From JANTGF01 sp033791445 (GTDB lineage Bacteria; Bacteroidota; Bacteroidia; Bacteroidales; VadinHA17): a DNA stretch of 15,266 nt. How positions within the stretch are numbered: position 1 is the stretch's first letter; each line of letters opens with the position of its first letter. Below the pieces are notes generated by a model. It did no database searches, was not told the origin of the DNA, and worked only from the letters and a program-made list of their open reading frames with translations. This document shows, one piece after another, positions 1-6,120 of this stretch. The position numbers and the translations under genes were made by a program. Location of the stretch: the NCBI GenBank assembly GCA_033791445.1, contig JASJGS010000017.1:1-15266 (forward strand), given 5' to 3'.

Positions 1-822
1 TATGTTTTTAGTTTAGGTATGAACATTAGCAATATGTTCTATATTGGTGGGACAATGGGTATTCATTATATGAATTATCACCAGGATATGACCCATTATG
101 AATACGACCCGGATGGGCACATAGCGGAATTTGACTATTTCAGGTTTAGTGAAAGATTGTATACCAGAGGATCTGCAGTCGGATTTAAACTTGGGATACT
201 TATAAAGCCTATTCAAATGCTTAGGATAGGAGGGGCTGTCCACTTTCCTTATAAATACAAGTTGAGTGAAACATATTCTACTTTTATTCAGTCAGGTTTT
301 GATACACCTGTTGATGGTGTCAGTGAATATGAATCGGCTTCACCTGAATCTAACTATGCTTATCAATTATCAACTCCATTTAAGGCAGTTGGAAATGTAG
401 GTTTCCAAATATTTAAATTCGCTTTGATAGATGTTGATTTTGAGTATGTTGATTATTCAAGTATGAGTTTGCGTTATGGAAGTGATGGTTATGATTTTAT
501 GAATGAAAACCAGAATATATCTGAAGCGTACAGAGATGTGTTCAACTTTAGAGCTGGTGTAGAGTTTAGGATATCTGCACTTTCTTTAAGAGCTGGTGGC
601 TCCTATTATGAAAGTCCATATGCTGAAACCGAAGCCAATAAAGATGCAGATTATTTCGGTTTCTCTGGTGGTATAGGATTTAAAACTAAGAATTTTTTCT
701 TTGATGTGGCCTATATGTATTCACAACACAGGGAAAATTATTATATGTATCCGAATTCTCAGGCTGTTGTCAATGATTATAATAACAATAATATTCTAGC
801 TACAATAGGTTTTAAATTGTAA
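1..822 (+). CDS. Outer-membrane beta-barrel protein, OmpP1/FadL/TodX-like (5' end missing)
   Basis: The reading frame is open from base 1 and ends at TAA 820-822, so only the C-terminal ~273 residues are present. The first visible residues (YVFSLGMNISNMFYIGGT) precede an ATG at 19, which is therefore internal and not the start. The sequence alternates short amphipathic, aromatic-rich strands with polar loops, for example the stretches near residues 60-80, 130-150 and 180-200 of the visible part. It ends in a strand of the type ILATIGFKL, as expected for an outer-membrane barrel. The 'SLG-NISN-lYiGgt-GI' pattern is typical of the hydrocarbon/fatty-acid transporter-like OmpP1/FadL family of Bacteroidota. 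These proteins move hydrophobic small molecules across the outer membrane; the substrate cannot be read from the sequence. A perfect palindromic terminator follows 22 nt after the stop. Confidence 0.75.
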   Translation, partial: YVFSLGMNISNMFYIGGTMGIHYMNYHQDMTHYEYDPDGHIAEFDYFRFSERLYTRGSAVGFKLGILIKPIQMLRIGGAVHFPYKYKLSETYSTFIQSGFDTPVDGVSEYESASPESNYAYQLSTPFKAVGNVGFQIFKFALIDVDFEYVDYSSMSLRYGSDGYDFMNENQNISEAYRDVFNFRAGVEFRISALSLRAGGSYYESPYAETEANKDADYFGFSGGIGFKTKNFFFDVAYMYSQHRENYYMYPNSQAVVNDYNNNNILATIGFKL

Positions 823-844
823 GTTGGATTAGTAATATATTGAA

Positions 845-870
845 AAAGAGGGATCAATTGATCCCTCTTT
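845..870. terminator. Bidirectional Rho-independent terminator (perfect 26-nt palindrome)
   Basis: The arms AAAGAGGGATCAA and TTGATCCCTCTTT are exact reverse complements with no unpaired centre, giving a 13-bp stem in DNA. In RNA a few central bases would form the loop. T-rich tails lie on both sides (CTTTTG on the plus strand, TTTTTC on the minus strand). It sits between the convergent 3' ends of the barrel gene (stop at 822) and the first lipoprotein gene (stop at 892), so it can serve both. Confidence 0.85.
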
Positions 871-891
871 CTTTTGAACAATAAACAATTA

Positions 892-1887
892 TTAATCCCT
901 GTGCGGAGCGCACAGTTTACCATTGTTATAATCATCAAGCATAGTATGCCAATAGCCTGCTGACTCCTGCCAAGCGGCTGTATCAGCATCTACTCCGGAT
1001 CCAACCTCATGTTCAGCCATCCATGCATCAGCATTTGCTATTATTTTATTAATACAGGTGGAACAATTTCCAATCATTACGTTAAGTTTGGCTGAAACCA
1101 GTTGTTCAAACATGTTAAATGTTTTATCACCTCTTCCAGGAGCGTCCATAAGATCTATTGCGTCTTCTCTGCTATAAGTAATTCCTCCAATTTCGATAGA
1201 TTCTACTGGCCAGGCACTTGCGTGATTTCTCCAATAACCCTGTGTAGCTGTCCCAGGAGAGTTACCACAACAATCTTGCACACAATATTCGTAATTTTCT
1301 TTCCATGGGTACAAATAATTATCCTCAACGTTTAAAAATGCCCTGGGATTAGGATTTTGGCCACCATCAGGGTTGTTAAGTTTTGCTTTTGTGGCTATGC
1401 CAAAACATTCCGGAAGATTTTCTAAAGGAATAATTCTAAGAACAGAAGTCGGATTGTTATCGTAGGTTTCAAGCATCATATTATCTGCATGCCAGTTAAC
1501 ACTGCCATTATCCAGGTAAACCAATTCGCTATAATCCCCAATAAAGAGATATGTTGTATGAAATCCCCATCCTTCTTCAATCAGGCTCTTTTCCACATCA
1601 TATTGAACATATAAGAACTCATTATCATTTGAAATGCTTACTGTTCCATAAGGAAAATCCTCACCATACCATAATTCGAATGTATTGACTTCACCACAGG
1701 CAACTTGTGTAATATTTTCGCACCTGTCCAATTTTCTTTTCTTACGTTTGGAAGCCTTCAGAGATTTTAATACCGCTTCATCGTTTAATTCAGGTTCAGT
1801 AGGAGTGACCATTGTTTCTTCCTTTTCACAGGAAGTAAAGGCAAAAAATGCTATTAATATTCCAATTGTTAATATTCTTGTTTTCAT
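892..1887 (-). CDS. Lipoprotein with conserved 4-Cys domain plus C-terminal GYWxNH domain (331 aa)
   Basis: A lipoprotein signal peptide covers residues 1-19, with lipobox FTSC and lipidated Cys20. It is followed by EKEE, which fits the acidic, Lys-containing surface-export signal described for Bacteroidota lipoproteins, so the protein is probably surface-exposed. A Lys/Arg-rich linker lies at about 45-54. Residues 63-206 form a domain shared with the next two genes: CG-x-x-x-TFELWY, then YLFIGDY, NGSVNW, GIATKxKLNNP, PRAFLNV and YPW-x3-YEYC, with cysteines 64, 161, 202 and 206 conserved. Only this copy has an extra domain at about 214-326. It starts TQGYWRNHASAWP and continues with GGITYSREDAIDLM, RGD and QLVSAKLNV, a module I recognise from other bacterial extracellular proteins but whose function I cannot name. 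Extra Cys275/Cys278 may form a disulfide. No enzymatic motif is visible. A binding or surface-structure role is plausible but unproven. Confidence 0.85.
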   Translation of the reverse strand: MKTRILTIGILIAFFAFTSCEKEETMVTPTEPELNDEAVLKSLKASKRKKRKLDRCENITQVACGEVNTFELWYGEDFPYGTVSISNDNEFLYVQYDVEKSLIEEGWGFHTTYLFIGDYSELVYLDNGSVNWHADNMMLETYDNNPTSVLRIIPLENLPECFGIATKAKLNNPDGGQNPNPRAFLNVEDNYLYPWKENYEYCVQDCCGNSPGTATQGYWRNHASAWPVESIEIGGITYSREDAIDLMDAPGRGDKTFNMFEQLVSAKLNVMIGNCSTCINKIIANADAWMAEHEVGSGVDADTAAWQESAGYWHTMLDDYNNGKLCAPHRD

Positions 1888-1914
1888 AATTGTAATTGAT
1901 TAAAATTAATAATT

Positions 1915-1934
1915 GTTCGTTCGTTTGTTCGCTC
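1915..1934 (-). repeat. Short imperfect tetranucleotide repeat in the leader of the first lipoprotein gene
   Basis: On the plus strand the bases read GTTC GTTC GTTT GTTC GCTC: five 4-nt units, three identical and two with one change. The repeat lies 28-47 nt upstream of the ATG, directly downstream of the putative -7 box, so it would be in or near the 5' untranslated leader. It is short, and I can show no function for it. Confidence 0.4.
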
Positions 1935-1975
1935 AAGTATATCCCTATTTTAATCTCTAAGCCCCTTAGTTTTGA
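1934..1975 (-). promoter_or_regulatory. Putative promoter block of the first lipoprotein gene
   Basis: Read on the minus strand, the block begins TCAAA at 1975 and ends TATACTTG at 1934. TATACTTG differs by one base from the Bacteroidota -7 consensus TAnnTTTG. The same 42-nt spacing from TCAAA to TAnACTT occurs upstream of both paralogues, and 25 of 42 positions match the block of the second gene, including AG-GGCT. The end of the block is 46 nt from the ATG. I see no clear TTTG at -33. Confidence 0.5.
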
Positions 1976-2066
1976 CGAAACATAGCATATGCTTACACAA
2001 ACAAGTGAATAATAAAGATTAAGAATTTCGTTATTTTTAGTATAGAGTTTGGGGTAATGACCTGAA

Positions 2067-2095
2067 AAAGGGAAGGATCAATGATCCTTCCCTTT
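2067..2095 (-). terminator. Rho-independent terminator of the second lipoprotein gene
   Basis: The arms AAAGGGAAGGATCA and TGATCCTTCCCTTT are exact reverse complements separated by one base; in RNA the loop would be about 5 nt. A TTTTT run follows on the minus strand. The core GGATCA-TGATCC is shared with the terminator at 845-870, which suggests the whole gene cassette was duplicated. It lies about 120 nt beyond the stop codon, with the folded element 2120-2200 in between. Confidence 0.8.
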
Positions 2096-2119
2096 AACTT
2101 GAATCTATTAGGTTTAGCG

Positions 2120-2200
2120 GGGCATAATACAAACCTTATTTTTATCTAAGGTTGCCAGAATCCTGGATCCCTCTTTCTATAGGGATATTATCTCATGCCC
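2120..2200 (-). other. Cloverleaf-like inverted-repeat structure in the 3' UTR of the second lipoprotein gene
   Basis: Four nested or adjacent stems use most of the 81 nt. The outer stem is 2120-2127 with 2193-2200 (minus strand GGGCATGA/TTATGCCC). Inside it are 2132-2138 with 2147-2153 (AACCTTA/TAAGGTT, 8-nt loop), 2155-2158 with 2163-2166 (CCAG/CTGG, 4-nt loop), and 2167-2172 with 2181-2186 (ATCCCT/AGGGAT, 8-nt loop). The one imperfect outer pair is a G.U wobble in minus-strand RNA but an A.C mismatch in plus-strand RNA, which favours a minus-strand transcript, the same direction as the upstream gene. It lacks the T-loop and arm geometry of a tRNA. Candidate structured RNA; a small mobile-repeat remnant is the alternative. 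Confidence 0.4.
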
Positions 2201-2213
2201 TATATTAAAACTC

Positions 2214-2834
2214 CTAATCGGAGCTACATGACTGGATACAGTACTCATAATTTTGCATCCAGGGATATTCAAGTGTTCCGTCTACATTGATAAATGCGCG
2301 CGGACTTACATTTGCACCATCTGGATCTGGATTGTTTAGTTTTACTTTTGTTGCAAATCCAAAGCAATCAGCTAATTCACCCAGTGCGTAAGACTTTATA
2401 ACAACAGGTTCGTTTCCATCGTACAATTCCATGGTAATGGCTTCATTGTACCAATCAACACTACCATTTTCCAATTTAGGTAAGTTATTGTAATCCCCTA
2501 AAAATAGATAGGTTGAATGAATACCCCAATCGTTGTTTGCTAATTCATCGTCTACTTTATAAACTATATATAGTGAATCTTCATTATTGTACATTTCTAA
2601 TGTACCATATAATGTTGTTGAGTAATAGCGAAGTTCAAATGTGTGAACAGTACCACAATATGTTTCGCTAATAGTTGTTGTATCCTGTGCAGTAGTATCG
2701 GCCGGATCAGATATATTCTCGATAATCTCCTTATCATCCAGCTCCTTTTTTTCTGGCTCTTGTGAGTCTTTGTCGCAAGAAATAAATGCGATCACCATAA
2801 ATGCCAGACTTAGTTTAATTAAAAGTGTTTTCAT
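2214..2834 (-). CDS. Lipoprotein, 4-Cys-domain paralogue (206 aa)
   Basis: The signal peptide (1-19) ends in lipobox FISC with lipidated Cys20, followed by DKDSQEPE, an acidic tail compatible with surface export. Residues 21-58 are a low-complexity, Asp/Glu/Thr-rich spacer. Residues 60-203 carry the domain shared with both neighbours: CGTVHTFELRYY, YLFLGDY, ENGSVDW, GFATKVKLNNPD, PRAFINVDG and YPW-x3-YEYC. Cysteines 60, 157, 199 and 203 line up with those of the paralogues, so two disulfides are likely. It stops right after the domain and has no GYWxNH extension. It has its own upstream block (2885-2926) and terminator (2067-2095), so it looks monocistronic. Function unknown; no catalytic motif seen. 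Confidence 0.85.
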   Translation of the reverse strand: MKTLLIKLSLAFMVIAFISCDKDSQEPEKKELDDKEIIENISDPADTTAQDTTTISETYCGTVHTFELRYYSTTLYGTLEMYNNEDSLYIVYKVDDELANNDWGIHSTYLFLGDYNNLPKLENGSVDWYNEAITMELYDGNEPVVIKSYALGELADCFGFATKVKLNNPDPDGANVSPRAFINVDGTLEYPWMQNYEYCIQSCSSD

Positions 2835-2884
2835 GATTTTTGTTTTTAATTAAAAACTTTTGTTAATAATTGTTTTTCTAATTG

Positions 2885-2926
2885 TAAGTTTATTCAGAAT
2901 CATAACTTGGAGCCTCTGAACTTTGA
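2885..2926 (-). promoter_or_regulatory. Putative promoter block of the second lipoprotein gene
   Basis: On the minus strand TCAAAG starts at 2926 and TAAACTTA ends at 2885, the same 42-nt arrangement as upstream of the first and third genes. The ATG begins 50 nt further on. The 253-nt gap 2835-3087 otherwise holds only the terminator of the third gene and AT-rich sequence. Confidence 0.5.
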
Positions 2927-3008
2927 TGAATGGACAATTATTTTGGATAAAAGTTTATTTTGAGGTGATAAAGTGTGATGAGGAATTCTCTTTCCAGGGA
3001 GCTAATAA

Positions 3009-3039
3009 AAAAAGAGGAACTTATTTTGTTCCTCTTTTT
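3009..3039 (-). terminator. Rho-independent terminator of the third lipoprotein gene
   Basis: A 12-bp perfect stem (AAAAAGAGGAAC/GTTCCTCTTTTT) has a 7-nt loop, and a run of seven T follows on the minus strand. It lies 48 nt after the stop at 3088. A second hairpin, TTTCAAG/CTTGAAA with a 7-nt loop (3050-3070), sits between the stop and the terminator. Confidence 0.85.
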
Positions 3040-3087
3040 AGAATTATATTTTCAAGTCCATTGCTTGAAAGATACCTTATTTCTTAG

Positions 3088-3699
3088 TTAATCACATTCC
3101 TGAATACAATACTCATAAGCTTCATTCCAGGGATAATGCAGTTTTCCATCAATATTTAGAAATGCTCTTGGATAGACCATCGTATCATCCAGTGAAGGGT
3201 TAGTAAGTTTCACTTTTGTAGCAATTCCATTACACCCAATTATTTCGGTTAAAGGAATGGAAATTTTAACAGACGTTGGGTTATCTTCAAAAGAAACCAG
3301 GCCAACTCCATCTCCATACCAATTAACACTTCCATTTTCGAGGTAGGGCAAGTTTTCGTAGTCGCCAATAAACAAGTAACTTGAAAGTATACTCCAACCT
3401 GCTTCCACAGAGTTTTTGTTTAGTCTGTAAATAATGTGCAAGGTTTCCGCATTATTATAGATAATTACATCACCATATGACTCAGGTGCAGTATACCAAA
3501 GTTCAAATCCTTGAGGTATCCCACAAAAAGTGATATCTGAATAGTCAACATTGCTCATGGTAGTAACAAAATCCAGCATACCCATTAATTCAGTATCTAA
3601 TATATCATTTTCAGCAGGTACTGTAGTCTCTGTTTCGCAGGATACAAAAGCTGTAAGAATCCAAAGAAGAAGACCTAGTTTTAAAGTTGTTTTTTTCAT
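3088..3699 (-). CDS. Lipoprotein, 4-Cys-domain paralogue (203 aa)
   Basis: The signal peptide (1-20) ends in lipobox FVSC with lipidated Cys21, followed by ETETTVPAEND, which is acidic but lacks the Lys seen in the other two copies. Residues 59-202 hold the shared domain: CGIPQGFELWY, YLFIGDYENLPYL, ENGSVNWYGD, NPTSV, GIATKVKLTNP, PRAFLNIDG and YPW-x3-YEYC. Cysteines 59, 156, 198 and 202 align with the paralogues. It resembles the first copy most in segments such as NPTSV and IPL, though the first copy has the extra C-terminal domain. It has its own upstream block (3744-3785) and terminator (3009-3039). It follows wbqC on the same strand, 162 nt downstream, so some read-through from the lar operon is possible. 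Function unknown. Confidence 0.85.
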   Translation of the reverse strand: MKKTTLKLGLLLWILTAFVSCETETTVPAENDILDTELMGMLDFVTTMSNVDYSDITFCGIPQGFELWYTAPESYGDVIIYNNAETLHIIYRLNKNSVEAGWSILSSYLFIGDYENLPYLENGSVNWYGDGVGLVSFEDNPTSVKISIPLTEIIGCNGIATKVKLTNPSLDDTMVYPRAFLNIDGKLHYPWNEAYEYCIQECD

Positions 3700-3743
3700 G
3701 ATTCCTAAAGTTTGAATAAACTAATATACGTATTTTCTTTATA

Positions 3744-3785
3744 TAAGTTTAATAATATCAGGTAAATATAATAAATAGTCTTTGA
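3744..3785 (-). promoter_or_regulatory. Putative promoter block of the third lipoprotein gene
   Basis: On the minus strand TCAAAG starts at 3785 and TAAACTTA ends at 3744, with exactly the 42-nt spacing of the two paralogues; both end motifs are identical to those of the second copy while the DNA between them is mostly diverged. The ATG lies 44 nt further on. Confidence 0.5.
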
Positions 3786-3861
3786 TGAAACCCACTAATT
3801 TGCATGTAGACAGGAATAATTTGTTGATTAAAATTCCAGACTTGTATATAATAATCTTGCT

Positions 3862-4506
3862 TTATACCCTAATCGTAATACTACTTTGGAGTATCTCTAT
3901 AGATTCTGGACCTGCATTAAATATCAAGTCGAGTATGCTCAGATTAGGAGTAAAACCATGCTTTTCTTCGAAAACCTGATGATAGGGATAGGCTCGAAAA
4001 AGAATATCTGGTTCAATATTCTTTGGACGTATTAATTCACGGTAGTCTAAATCTTCAGTATTGCTGGTATTATCATGATATCTATTAGAGAGTTTATGGT
4101 GGGGCTCAATGTTTAATATTGAAAGAATACTGCTTGTGAGTTCTGTATTATACTCTATTAAAAATTGAGTTTGTTTTATAAAAACAGACTTAATTTCCTC
4201 CTCGAAATAATCAAAAAAGGGAGCAGATCTATATGCTGATTCAATAGTTCGCCAATGGATGTCCTGCCATCGTTTTGAGTAGTCAATCTCTAGCTTGTTA
4301 ATGGCTGTTTTATGAAAACTGCCTCTTAGAACCGGTATGGTGAGTTTTATAGGTCCATTTGCCCCAGCAATTACGCATCGATTTCTATATGTCTGTTTAA
4401 TAAAGTTTTCATGGCTTTCAATAACAAGTTTTCCCGACAATAAATATTTCGAGAAATATTGGACTGGTCCTAGGTAAGATGTTGAAAGAAGAATTTTCCG
4501 ATCCAT
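3862..4506 (-). CDS. WbqC-like family protein (214 aa)
   Basis: The whole protein matches the pattern I know for the WbqC family: a start region with TSYLGPVQYFSKYLL (9-23), KQTYRNRC (37-44), IKLTIPV (53-59), RWQDIHWRTIESAYRSAPFFDYF (79-101), and a C-terminal block with YHQVFEEKHGF and NLSILDLIFNAGPES (188-202). The family is soluble, of unsettled function, and is named after an O-antigen cluster gene; in Bacteroidota it usually sits beside lepB. Length is normal for the phylum. It begins 21 nt after the larB stop on the same strand, so it is probably translated from the lar transcript. Its usual partner lepB is 5.7 kb away here. Confidence 0.85.
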   Translation of the reverse strand: MDRKILLSTSYLGPVQYFSKYLLSGKLVIESHENFIKQTYRNRCVIAGANGPIKLTIPVLRGSFHKTAINKLEIDYSKRWQDIHWRTIESAYRSAPFFDYFEEEIKSVFIKQTQFLIEYNTELTSSILSILNIEPHHKLSNRYHDNTSNTEDLDYRELIRPKNIEPDILFRAYPYHQVFEEKHGFTPNLSILDLIFNAGPESIEILQSSITIRV

Positions 4507-4527
4507 ATATATAACAAGGGCCTTGTA

Positions 4528-5274
4528 TTATAACTTATTGATCATGCTTGCAAAATATCCAGCACCAAAACCATTATCAATATTTACAACAGTTACGCCT
4601 CCAGCGCAACTTGTCAACATGGCCAGTAAAGCTGAAACGCCCTGAAAATTAGCACCATATCCTACACTTGTGGGTACGGCAATTATTGGTTTGTCGATCA
4701 AACCACCAACTATACTAGCGAGAGCTCCCTCCATTCCTGCAACCACAATTACTACTCTTGATCTTTTAATAATATCTAGCTTATTCATGAGACGGTGGAT
4801 ACCTGCAACACCGACATCGAAAATCTTTTCAACTTTATTCCCGAGCAACTCTGCTGTCACAGCTGCTTCGGAAGCAACAGGAATATCTGAGGTCCCAGCA
4901 GTAATTACACATATATTGGTATCTGGTATTGATTGTTTTTTCTTTTGGATACTTATAATCCGGGCCTCTTTGTGGTAAACTGTATTGGGGTGAATATCTT
5001 TAAGGAATTCATATACTTCCGGAATTGCTCGGGTAGCCATTATATCCACCTCTTTTTGAAGCATAGCCTCCATAATTCCCTTTATCTGATCATTTGTTTT
5101 TCCCGGGCAATAAATAATTTCCGGATACCCTGTTCGCAATTCCCGGTGATAATCAATTTTGGCATATTCAAGTTCCTGAAATGAAAAGTCTTTCAACTTT
5201 GCCATTGCTTCGTCCGGACTAATATCCTGATCTTTTACTTTTTGAAGAACCTCTTTAATTTCTTGATTGGTCAT
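4528..5274 (-). CDS. larB: Nickel-pincer cofactor biosynthesis protein LarB (248 aa)
   Basis: LarB carboxylates nicotinic acid adenine dinucleotide at C5 of the pyridinium ring and hydrolyses the phosphoanhydride, the first step to the nickel-pincer nucleotide. The C-terminal half (about 120-248) is the PurE/AIR-carboxylase-like domain. It contains VITAGTSDIPVASEAAVTAELLG (123-145), VGVAGIHRL (154-162), VVAGMEGALASIVGGL (177-192), AVPTSVGYGANFQG (199-212) and LTSCAGGVTVVNIDNGFGAG (220-239). Cys223 in TSCAGG corresponds to the reactive Cys of studied LarB proteins. The N-terminal ~100 residues are the LarB-specific region with GYPEIIYCPGKT (49-60). It lies 48 nt after larE and 21 nt before wbqC, consistent with one operon. 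Cytoplasmic; length typical. Confidence 0.95.
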   Translation of the reverse strand: MTNQEIKEVLQKVKDQDISPDEAMAKLKDFSFQELEYAKIDYHRELRTGYPEIIYCPGKTNDQIKGIMEAMLQKEVDIMATRAIPEVYEFLKDIHPNTVYHKEARIISIQKKKQSIPDTNICVITAGTSDIPVASEAAVTAELLGNKVEKIFDVGVAGIHRLMNKLDIIKRSRVVIVVAGMEGALASIVGGLIDKPIIAVPTSVGYGANFQGVSALLAMLTSCAGGVTVVNIDNGFGAGYFASMINKL

Positions 5275-5322
5275 TTTCTATAATTTTTATCTTTTATCTA
5301 GAAGTTGCAATTTATTTGTTGC

Positions 5323-6120
5323 TTATTCTTTTACCAGATAACTTCCCATCCTGTATCCTTCCATATCAATTGAAACGAATTGATACCCAAAGCTCTTCAG
5401 CTTGTTACTTATTACATTTGTATTATTAAGCAAAAGAAGTTCAGGCAGTTGTTCTTTCGGAATTTCTATCCTGGCAATTCCCCCATGACTTCTTACCCTG
5501 ACTGCTCTGAATCCTCTGCTCATAAGGTAGGCTTCTGAAAGCTCTATTCTTTCAAGTTCTTCATTTTTTATTTCAACATCATAGGGGATACGGGTAAGCA
5601 AACATGCATATGCTGGTTTATCCCATGTTTTGAGATTCAATTCTTTTGAAAACTTTCTTATGAGATCTTTCCCAATGCCAGTTTCAAGTAGAGGACTTTT
5701 AATTTCTAGCTCTTTAAGAGCTCTTCTACCTGGTCTATAGTCCCCCATATCATCAAGATTAGTACCATCAAGGACATATTTTATATTTTCTTTTCTAGCC
5801 TCTTCAAGTAGCCCCGTAAACAGGTGCTTTTTACACAGATAACAGCGGTCTTTGGGGTTGTTCTTTATAGAATTAATAATTTCTGATTGAATTACTTTAT
5901 GTCTTACCCCAAGATCTTCGCAGATTTCTATGGCTTCCTTAATTTCCCACCTTGCAATGTAGGGAGTATCGATAGTAATAGCCAGAAATTTTTCTTTTAA
6001 TGAAATTTGAGCAACGGCCAATAAAAACGTACTATCGGTTCCTCCTGAATAGGCAATTACTGCTGAATCCAATTTCTCAAGATATTCAACCAGTTCAATA
6101 AATTTGGGATGATCAATCAT
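5323..6120 (-). CDS. larE: ATP-dependent sulfur transferase LarE, three-cysteine type (265 aa)
   Basis: LarE adenylates the carboxyls of the pyridinium dicarboxylate mononucleotide and converts them to thiocarboxylates. An N-terminal PP-loop pyrophosphatase domain has SGGTDS at 25-30, followed by DGTNLDDMGDYRPGRRA (118-134) and the C-terminal RVRSHGGIARIEIP (208-221). The protein has Cys93 and Cys96 in DRCYLCK and Cys172 in YACLLTRIPY. From family knowledge, LarE with only the last Cys sacrifices its sulfur, while three-Cys LarE binds a [4Fe-4S] cluster and can act catalytically; this one is the latter type. The ATG at 6120 is preferred: its product starts MIDHPKF at the usual family position and the gene overlaps the larC stop by 8 nt. 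The ATG at 6147 would add nine unlikely residues and deepen the overlap. Confidence 0.93.
   Translation of the reverse strand: MIDHPKFIELVEYLEKLDSAVIAYSGGTDSTFLLAVAQISLKEKFLAITIDTPYIARWEIKEAIEICEDLGVRHKVIQSEIINSIKNNPKDRCYLCKKHLFTGLLEEARKENIKYVLDGTNLDDMGDYRPGRRALKELEIKSPLLETGIGKDLIRKFSKELNLKTWDKPAYACLLTRIPYDVEIKNEELERIELSEAYLMSRGFRAVRVRSHGGIARIEIPKEQLPELLLLNNTNVISNKLKSFGYQFVSIDMEGYRMGSYLVKE

Noticed and set aside
2120..2200. tRNA gene suggested by the cloverleaf shape
   Set aside because: Arm lengths do not fit (8/6/4/7 bp), there is no T-loop TTCGA motif and no 5-bp anticodon arm with a 7-nt loop.
2150..2213. Remnant of a GYWxNH domain after the second lipoprotein (a GFWQP stretch in one frame)
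   Set aside because: Only a few residues, stops on both sides in that frame, and no further similarity to the domain of the first gene.
3782..3979. Small plus-strand hydrophobic ORF between the third lipoprotein gene and wbqC
   Set aside because: More than half of it is antisense to the conserved end of wbqC and the rest overlaps the promoter block of the third lipoprotein gene.
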